In this document: one piece after another, positions 56,861 to 64,000 of the stretch
Layout: each line of letters begins with the position of its first letter
Position numbering within the stretch: position 1 is the first letter of the stretch
Source of the DNA: Ahaetulla prasina
Lineage: Eukaryota > Chordata > Lepidosauria > Squamata > Colubridae
Direction: 5' to 3'
Assembly: GCF_028640845.1 (NCBI RefSeq)
Contig: NC_080539.1
Span: forward strand, 177,222,736-177,286,735
Length of the DNA: 64,000 bases
Translations under genes and position numbers: made by a program
Notes under the pieces: model-generated
The model's input: only the letters and a program-made list of their open reading frames with translations
Database searches by the model: none
What the model was told of the DNA's origin: nothing

Positions 56861-56890
56861 CAATAATTTTTGCTTGTGTTCTTTCTATAG

Positions 56891-56954
56891 GCACCAAAGA
56901 TTTGAAAAGGCCTTTCTGCTAGCAGTTGATATTGGTGCCCGTGACTTATTTATG
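56891..56954 (+). CDS. WDPCP: WDPCP internal exon (last in window)
   Basis: This 64-base exon follows TTCTTTCTATAG and ends TTTATG|GTAAGT, a strong donor. The first base completes the Arg codon from the previous exon; the rest reads HQRFEKAFLLAVDIGARDLFM and ends in phase 0. This matches the conserved RFEKAFLLAVD-GARDLFM motif of WDPCP. The expected continuation (a DIHYLA-like start) was not found between 56955 and 64000, so the next exon probably lies beyond the window. Confidence 0.9.
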
Positions 56955-57125
56955 GTAAGTTATGCTTGAAGAATTTTCAGTACTATTGCTGCTATTGGAT
57001 GAATTATGACACTTTTGAGGCACATTAACCAGGATTGAAGTGATTTATAATATTTTTAATGTATAAGCTTATAGTTCATAAGCTACTGACAGTTCTAAGA
57101 TCAAACAATAATCTGTAACAATCAT

Positions 57126-57800
57126 TCTCAATGTCTGTGGAGATTCTCAGTCATCCAGTTCATGGCTGTCCCAAAGACGCTTTTTTGAAGAGGCAACTGG
57201 ACTTTCTGGTTTTTCTTTTTAGACATTTCAATTCTCATCCAAGAAACTTCTTCAGCTCTGACTAGATGGTGGGAGAATGGAAGGATTTATACTCCTTGCA
57301 GACAGATGGTCATTTGCATTCTTTAAGTGGATCATTTAGGTCCACCTGGAGGTTTATCTGTGTCATCAGGGTCACCTGAGTGGTGAAAATTGGTGTGGAG
57401 CCTTCTTGTGTTGTAGATTGGAGATAGATGATGTTGTATCCCTCCCCCTCTGTTGAGAGAGGGCTGTTCAATTTTGACATAGATGGCCTCTTTAACCTCT
57501 CTTTCAAATCAACAATCCTCTGTCCAAAATATGGACTTTGCTGTCATCAAAAGATGACATAAGATGGTCTTTTAAATGCAGATGGACTGTTGAATCTAGT
57601 CCTGGTGTGTTTGTTTGCCTATGCTGTGTCATGCGTTTATGAAGTGGTTGTTTTGTTTCCCCGATGTACAAATCCTTCCATTCTCCCACCATCTAGTCAG
57701 AGCTAAAGAAGCTTCTTTGCAGAGAAGCGAAGCATCTTCAAAGGAAAACCAGAAAGTCCCGTTGCCTCTTCAAAAAAGCATCTTTGGGACAATCTTTCTC
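57126..57800 (-). mobile_element. Second Penelope-like family, fold-back copy with GIY-YIG
   Basis: The minus-strand frame 57692-57504 reads GEWKDLYIGETKQPLHKRMT, a GIY-YIG endonuclease start (LYIGET, R.. H) unlike the 15-20 kb family; 57507-57310 continues KERLKRPSMSKLNSPLSTEG. The element's 3' end is at the left (57140-57290), and an inverted copy of that end follows at the right (57672-57800): CTGGACTTTCTGGTTTTT pairs with AAAACCAGAAAGTCCCGT, and GCTCTGACTAGATGGTGGGAG with its complement. Only the endonuclease part and the ends remain. The adjoining exon is 170 bases upstream. Confidence 0.75.
57712..57752 (+). ncRNA. Degenerate hammerhead-like motif in second Penelope-like family
   Basis: CTAAAGA, one A, stem GCTTCT/AGAAGC around a TTTGCAG-like loop, GAAG and CATC. 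The inverted partner (minus strand near 57210-57265) keeps CTGAAGA and GAAATGTC but has a weakened stem. Together they suggest an ancestral CTGAAGA-stem-GAAACGTC. Confidence 0.35.
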
Positions 57801-58182
57801 AACAAAGTTTCTCAATTCTTAACAATATATTATCACATATAATAATTGCCTTGTGATAAATATGGTGTGAATGAGCTCTTTATAGTATAATACTATAATT
57901 TTAATTTTGTTTTAGTTGTATAAAATCTGAACCATTGTCATTTCTGCCTTGTATTCTGGTGGTTAAGTATTGGACAATAGAAATACAATCCATTTTCTTT
58001 GCTCTGGGCTTCTTAAAAGTATTTGATACCATTAGTTATATAATTGTATTCTAGAAAATCCTGCTGAGTAAATCTGGAAAGCATGCTCCATTTCCAGATC
58101 TTGGTATTCAGATCACTAGTGGCCTCGGATTCACATTGGTTGGAGTAAATGACAGATCTGTTTGTATTTTTTTTTTATTTCA

Positions 58183-58690
58183 TTTTGTCACAATAGTATA
58201 CACAAACATTGTCATAAGTAAAAAAACATATCATGAAGAAAATATATATATATATAAGTAAAGAATATGCATCAGCTATATTAATTTGATATAATGAAGG
58301 GAACAATAGGACAGGAACGGTAGGCACTTTTGTGCTCTTATGCACATCCCTTATAGTCCTCTTAGGAATGGGGTGAGGTCAATAGTAGACAGTTTTTGGT
58401 TGAAGATTTTGGGATTTTGAGTAGAGACTATAGAGTCAGGTAGTGAGTTCCAAGCATTAACAACTCTGTTGCAGAAGTCATATTTTCTGCAATCAAGTTT
58501 GAAGTGGTTGACATTAAGCTTGAATCTATTTTTTGCTCTTGTAATATTGCGATTGAAGCTGAAGTAGTCATTTACAGGAAGAATATTGCAATAGATGATT
58601 TTGTGTGTTAAACACAGGTCATGTTGAAGTCGACGGAGTTGTAAGTTTTCTAATTGCTAAGTTTCTTCATGACTTGGTTATAGATAGCAG
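58183..58690 (-). mobile_element. Jockey-superfamily LINE 3' end, minus strand
   Basis: TTTCATTTTGTCACAATAGTATAC, GGAACAATAGGACAGGAACGGTAGGCAC and TTATAGTCCTCTTAGGAATGGGGTGAGG are the complement of the 3' half of the LINE at 31562-32755, including the PFLRGL stop region and a (TA)n at 58242-58257. It is strongly 5'-truncated and frameshifted. Confidence 0.9.
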
Positions 58691-58744
58691 ACAGCTGGAA
58701 TGTATTATTGAAATCTGGCTAGGCGAGGGCAATGCTATCATCCT

Positions 58745-58900
58745 CTTGGAGATCTGCCCTTCTGGGTTTTTGGTTCCACAGTAACCCAAAGATAGGGAAA
58801 GAATGGCATTATACTTACATGCATTCTGTTGATTAGTTGCCATATAACCGTGATGGCGGACCTATGGCATGTGTGCATTATCTGTAACAAAATTGCTTCA
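58745..58900. mobile_element. Possible hAT MITE fragment
   Basis: CCGTGATGGCGGACCTATGGCATGTGTGC resembles a vertebrate hAT end also seen near 5424. Boundaries unclear. Confidence 0.35.
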
Positions 58901-58904
58901 TCTA

Positions 58905-59458
58905 ATTGTTGGAAGAAGTATCCATCTGGGTTCAGTTCCAAGTGGGGACAAAGACACTGGAAACATGGAGGCTGCTTGGAAAGATGGTTTAATGGTGGTC
59001 AGGATCACATGGCTTGAGATCCTGAACAGAAAAGGGGCTGAGATCCTGTGTGCTCCCTGGTTTTATGCTTTTTCTGAGCTTTGAACTTTCTGGGGCACAG
59101 GAAGAGTATCCTGATTGGTTGTCAGACTCCCAGGGGGTGGGGGGGGTCTTAGCTAACATTGTAGGTTGTCCCTCAAGCTTGCCTGAGCCTTGCCATGTGG
59201 TGAGTTTCTGTTCTATTGTGTTGCAAATGATGGGGGGATTGAGTGAGCTTGGTTGAGGCTTTAATGGCCCATTGACAAAGGTGGGGAGAATGAGTTTCTA
59301 CCTTTGACCCATTGACAAAGGTGGAGGGAAGTCAGGAAGCTGCTTTGTCTTTAAAACATGTTTCTCCATTTCTCATCCAGGGAAATATATTCTGCCTTTT
59401 AAGTATTTTCTAAAATATTTCATTCTTCTAGGAGGGGGGTGGGTGCTAAATTCCTACA
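58905..59458 (+). repeat. Left arm of large inverted repeat
   Basis: From GTTGGAAGAAGTATCCATCTGGGTTCAGTTCC to TTCTAGGAGGGGGGTGGGTGCTAAATTCCTAC. It pairs with 59983-60575 along its length (for example CAGGAAGAGTATCCTGATTGG, CATGTTTCTCCATTTCTCATCC). Two CCATTGACAAAGGTGG phrases occur here and three in the other arm. The unit is unidentified; no coding motif was seen. Confidence 0.85.
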
Positions 59459-59982
59459 TAATAAAAGAAGGTAATTTAAAATTCTTCCGATTGACCTGGC
59501 ATAAGTAGTAATGAAAGATAGGATTTCTTTTGCTAATTGAATAGTATAGCAACATACATGAAATCGAGGTGATAGCACTTAAGCTGTGGGGAAATAACTT
59601 AATAATAATCATAAATGGGCATGATTCAGATCTGGCCATTTCACTACAGATCACTTTATAGTTTTATGTCCTCTGATTAAGAAAACTAGAGTGGTAAACC
59701 TAAATTCTGCTGTATTTGAAAGAAAATATGCTTATTTTAAAGCATTAACTTCTTTAGTAGGACAAACCAGGGAACATAGCCGCAGTTTACCATTTTATCC
59801 TATTCAATTTATACCATCTTTGAGTATATTTTCATTGGTTTTGTAATGGTTATTGAAATAATTGCTTTGAATCTTAAAAGAGATTAGCAATCATTCATTC
59901 TTTCAAGTGAGGTTTTGATAGTATAATCTAAAAGCTATCATAAGTACACAGGCAATCCAGCCCTGCATAAGGAAGCTTTTTT
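59459..59982. other. 524-base spacer between inverted arms
   Basis: AT-rich sequence with no recognisable repeat, coding motif or symmetry. Confidence 0.7.
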
Positions 59983-60575
59983 GCTATTGTAGGAAGTTAG
60001 CACCCACCCCCCTCCTAGAAGAATGAAATATCTTAGGAAATATTAAAAAGGGCAAAATATTATATTTCCCTGGATGAGAAATGGAGAAACATGTTTTGAG
60101 GACAGAGTGGCTCCCTGCAGCTTCCTACCACCCCCCACCTTTGTCAATGGGCCATTAAGGCCTCAACCAAGCTCACTCATTCCCCCCACCTTTGTCAATG
60201 GGCCAGAGGCAGAAACTCATTCTCCCCATCTTTGTCAATGGACCATCATCTGCAACACAATAGGACCCACCTAGCAACAGAAACTCACCACATGACACCG
60301 GGGAAGATTACATCAGCCAGCAAAGCTAGTTAAGACCCCCACCCCCTGGGAGTCTGACAACCAAACAGGATACTCTTCCTGTGTCCCAGAAAGTTCAAAG
60401 CTCAGAAAAAGCATAAAGCCAGAGAGCGCACAGGAACTCATCCCTTTTCTGTTCAGGAACTCAAGCCATGTGATCCTGTCCACCATTAAATCATCTTTCC
60501 AAGCAGTCTCCATGTTTCCAGTGTCTTTATCCCCACTTGGAACTGAACCCAGATGGATGTTTTCTTCCAACACTA
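59983..60575 (-). repeat. Right arm of large inverted repeat
   Basis: From GTAGGAAGTTAGCACCCACCCCCCTCC to GAACTGAACCCAGATGGATGTTTTCTTCC, the reverse-complement partner of 58905-59458. It carries a third CCCCCCACCTTTGTCAATGGGCC unit, explaining its greater length. Confidence 0.85.
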
Positions 60576-60619
60576 TCTTCAAGTTGAAGATTGCAAGTTG
60601 AATTCTAGTGCAACTTAGA

Positions 60620-62495
60620 AATAGTTTATGTTAAGTCCTTACTGAGTCAGTAAACTGGACAAACACATGTAGAACTTATGAAATCAGTAGAAGCGTTGAA
60701 AATCCACTGGAAAGAATATCTAATACCACTCTCTCTTGGTTAAACCCTTATGTTTTGGTAAGATAATAATCTTAAATAAGAATTTAATTATATTCTGACA
60801 CAGGTGGAAATTTTTCATTGTGATTGTTTAAACACTTCATCACATTTCACATATTAGATTTCTATAACTGACGTTTGAGAAGTCAATCATTGCAGTGAGG
60901 TATTTACACGTTATCCTTCTGTAACCGCTGTTGAAGACAATTTGCAACCAGAATAAAAGTAACTCAATTCTTAAGTGACCCTATATTCAAGCCCTCTGGG
61001 AAGCTCTTTTCTTAAAAGATTTCTGAGCAGAATGGACAATTAAGTTTAATGGACAATGGCAGTTTTACAGTCTCCCAGCTCATTGCTGTAGATCTGCAGA
61101 TTTTATTGTTTCTGAAGGAAAAACAATGGAGGAAACCTTAGAGAGTTACATTAACTCAGCTCTTTTGCATAATTAAGACATACTGTTTAAATTAAGCCTT
61201 GACACTAACTGCTTATATAATTTATTCTATTATGCTACTTGCCTTGTTAGTTTGATCTTAATATTTAATTTCTGTGTTCAATTGCACAATTACATTCTTT
61301 TTATAGTTTTTGAAAATTCCTTTCTAATTATACAAAAAGAAATTGCATGAATCTTTTAATACTTTTCAGTATACAGTTCTAATCACCCAGCTTATTCCAT
61401 CTAATTAGAAAGATGTGTGTACTGTGATAAATTTTCTCAATTAAGCATGCTTTAAAAGAACCTTAAAAGAATCTTCTGAAAGACCCCTCTGAAATATTTC
61501 TGAGAAAGTATGTATATGATACAGATACCAGAAATGTGTGTGTGTATGTGTGATCCTTTTTACACTTTTTAGAAAATTCTTTTTCCTTCCTTTATAAATT
61601 TATTATATATTCATAGATATTCTTGTGGCTATTTGGGAGTAATAGTATAGAAGCACTTTCTCAGAAATGAATTTGTTAACATTAAAGAGACATAAATTCC
61701 CAGGCAAGTGGGAGTCTTATTATTTTTTAAATAAAGAGGATTCAAATATGAAGTGCAATTGGTACACCTTGCAAACTGATCTTCCATGATGTGGCTTGGA
61801 TACCACAGCTCCTTTCTAGATAATGTTCAACAATCCCAATTCCATATTTATAGTTCCATGTAGTAATAATTAGTCCCTTTCTAGATATAGTCATTCAGGT
61901 GTTTGCGTCTATGGTTCAGAACCACAATTCAGTTAGCTTCTGAGGATTCAATGCCTATTTTCTATGCCAACAAATAAGGAAGATTTGCCCTGCTCTTCAA
62001 CGGACTCTTTAAGAAATACTGCCTCTGGCCAACTGATACTGTTCACCTATACAGATGAAAATATAATGATTCTGTCAATCTGCCTGTCACTACTTTCCAT
62101 AAATGGTAAACTATTGTGTTGAGCATTCAACAAAGAATGTCCTGTGCCATAATTTCTGAAAACACAGAAGGAAATCCTGAATCACTAGATATCTTTTTCT
62201 ATGCTTGGAATAAAGACCTTCTACACAGGTACATTAGCTCCCATACAGAGCTAAAATCTGAAGCATTTGCCTCATATGACTGTGCCTTCAATTCAAAACA
62301 CTCTTTGCTATTTGAGGCAGTTATTGTTTTCAACTCTCCTCTATTTATACAGGAGGATTTACTTTTCCTGCACCAGTGGAAAAATATTCTCTCTTGCAAT
62401 TTTATCCTGTTTTAAAGAAAGATATATCTATATTCATTCCCTTTCAAGTGGATGACTCCATATTGTTTGTTCGTTGTTTTTACTCTTGGAAGGAA
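60620..62495. other. Intron; candidate conserved segment at 61010-61260
   Basis: No transposon recognised. At 61010-61260 the sequence carries SOX-like (ACAATGG twice) and homeodomain-like (TTAATTAAG-type) sites and could be a conserved noncoding element. The 62116-62415 frame has no recognisable domain or convincing splice context. Confidence 0.35.
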
Positions 62496-62499
62496 CTGT

Positions 62500-62622
62500 T
62501 TCTCTCACAGGGTTGTTGTTAAGGGGAAAATAGGAGGAGGAAGGTGTGTTGGATACATTCACTGTCTTGAGATATTTATAAAAATAATAAAGGTGGGATA
62601 TAAATGTAAATAAGTAAGTAAT
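62500..62622 (+). mobile_element. SINE 3' half, plus strand
   Basis: TCTCACAGGGTTGTTGTTAAGG...GGAAGGTGTGTTGGATACATTC...AAAATAATAAAGGTGGGATATAAATG is the complement of the 32791-33030 family's 3' half. The tRNA-like 5' part is missing. Confidence 0.7.
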
Positions 62623-62973
62623 CTCTTTGAAATACTTTCTTTCCTTAACATAAAAGAGATTTTCCTATTCTTGTTAACATGTATATCTTGTCACCACTTT
62701 TGCCTGTCACAGCCAGGTAAGCGACAGCTCTGCTTTTTTCCATCTCTTCTCAAATAATTTTGGAAGAACTTTTGAACATTTTGAACATACCTACCAATCA
62801 AATCTTGACTGGTTCTTCAAAACCTCTTCTGGATTTTTTTTTTCTTATGTAACTTCAAATAAGTTCTAGCCATTCTTACCTTTAAATCGGATTCCTTTAG
62901 CTTGGTGCATCATTGAATCATGTGCTAAATTAAACTAAACTGTTTTACAATTTCATAAGAACAAGAAAATTTG

Positions 62974-62975
62974 CG

Positions 62976-63013
<38 letters not shown>

Positions 63014-63037
63014 GTTTGTTTGTTTGTTTGTTTGTTT
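62974..63037. repeat. Compound microsatellite (CT)n(CA)n(GTTT)n
   Basis: Runs of CT, then ACACAC, then GTTT units. It gives a chance minus-strand frame. Confidence 0.9.
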
Positions 63038-63629
63038 TTTTCTAAGCTATCAACCAATTGTCTTACTAATATCTCACTGGAAGGAAATAAACCATTTGTT
63101 AAGCTCTGTTGGCTACAGTTCAATAGATGCATAACAGCTGTGTAGCAAGCAGAAAGTCTGCAGGTGAAGCAGGCCATTCTTGGTCTTCTGAAATACAAAT
63201 AAATAAACAAATAAATGTCTCTACAGAATTTTTTCAACCTAGCTTTAGAGAGTAAAAAAATTGTCAAACAGTGGCTTCTTTAAAATATCAGCAACAAAAA
63301 TTTTGTTTTAGATGTACAGTGCTTTAAAAGAATTAAGTTACATTTTAATTACAAATACATGCATACCAAAATGCAAATGTAATTGAACTAGGATTGAAAT
63401 ATTTCAGGCTGCATATATATAAAATCTGAGCATTAAGTGTAAAATGATGTAGATTAGCCTACCAATACAGGATACTATAAAAAGATAAAGTAGTCCCAGT
63501 TTCTAAGGTTCTTAAATGTTACCCTATAAAACAACTCTAGTATTTTGACAAAGGTATTGGGTACACACCTGAATCAATATCAAGTACAAGCCTGTTAAGA
63601 CTATTAATTACTTTCTTTGTTGCATCCAG

Positions 63630-63800
63630 TAGAAGTAATCCTCAAGTTATGACCATAATAGGAGTGTCTGCCTATTAGAGTCAAAAGTTAGGACAATGTT
63701 AAACGAACTGCCTCAAGTAACAACCAGCCATCCCTGCTCTGCCCAGTGCGTTTGTTAAATGAATGAACAAGTTGTTAAGTAGAGCTTAGGGGTGCGGAAG
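63630..63800. mobile_element. Mariner-like MITE fragment
   Basis: AAGTAATCCTCAAGTTATGACC and GTTTGTTAAATGAATGAACAAGTTGTTAAGTAGAG recall the internal CTTAACAAC/GTTGTTAAG phrases of the family at 55630-56027. Confidence 0.5.
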
Positions 63801-64000
63801 ATCCTGGGAAGCCTAGTCTCAAGACCACCCCCATCCCAAGATACCCCATGCTCACCCCTCTCATGCTAGCATGTCACAAGCTGACTCTCTCTCAATGGAG
63901 AAGAAAAACCCTGCCTTTCCTAATTTTGTCCCTGTCCTTCCTCTTGCCAAGATGCCCTGCCTTTCTAGGGCAAAAAAAAAAAAAAAAGAGCTCCCTGGCC

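Noticed and set aside
62116..62415. 99-codon frame in the last intron
   Set aside because: No recognisable domain and no matching phase or motif for the next WDPCP exon.
1..64000. Search for tRNA, rRNA and CRISPR arrays
   Set aside because: The only tRNA-like sequences are degenerate SINE heads; the spaced repeats seen are transposon-internal or microsatellite, with no CRISPR-type spacing.

Overview
This is a vertebrate intronic window, almost certainly from a squamate reptile and probably a snake. The mobile-element set points there: CR1 elements with an (AATAG)n-type tail, Bov-B, L2-like LINEs, L1, Penelope-like elements, hAT miniature elements and tRNA-derived SINEs. No bacterial-style genes, operons or CRISPR arrays are present, and most open frames are repeat-derived or chance.

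One host gene runs through the whole window on the + strand. Six exons form a single phase-consistent coding chain that I recognise as WDPCP (Fritz homologue, BBS15), a planar cell polarity and ciliogenesis effector of the CPLANE group. The exons are 324-457, 23314-23505, 24913-25522, 38925-39113, 44532-44655 and 56891-56954. Together they hold 1,313 coding bases, roughly 60% of the protein. The start and the C-terminal exons lie outside the window. The 124-base exon at 44532-44655 is easy to miss because it has no long open frame of its own.

Layout. 0-5 kb: first exon and a near full-length L2-like LINE (minus). 5-15 kb: a microsatellite-tailed LINE end, a CR1 (minus) with another LINE nested in it, a SINE, quiet intron and a candidate conserved noncoding block. 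15-20 kb: a Bov-B fragment and a fold-back cluster of three Penelope-like copies bounded by (TA)n. 20-23 kb: small hAT and other inverted-repeat elements. 23-25.5 kb: two exons. 27-35 kb: L2-like LINE (plus) inside an L1 remnant, a hAT MITE, a CR1 end, another jockey-type LINE and an L1-like remnant. 35.7-46.7 kb: two 2-kb hAT copies in opposite orientation, each with a huge CT/GA tract, flanking two exons; between them lies an internally deleted LINE with a hAT MITE inside. 47-57 kb: palindromic MITEs, a fold-back hAT element, degraded L1 and the last exon. 57-64 kb: a second, different fold-back Penelope-like element, a LINE 3' end, a large inverted repeat (about 550-base arms, 524-base spacer) and quiet intron.

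The strongest leads are the fold-back organisation of two unrelated Penelope-like families with hammerhead-ribozyme-like ends, the inverted hAT copies bracketing two WDPCP exons, and the large inverted repeat at 58.9-60.6 kb.
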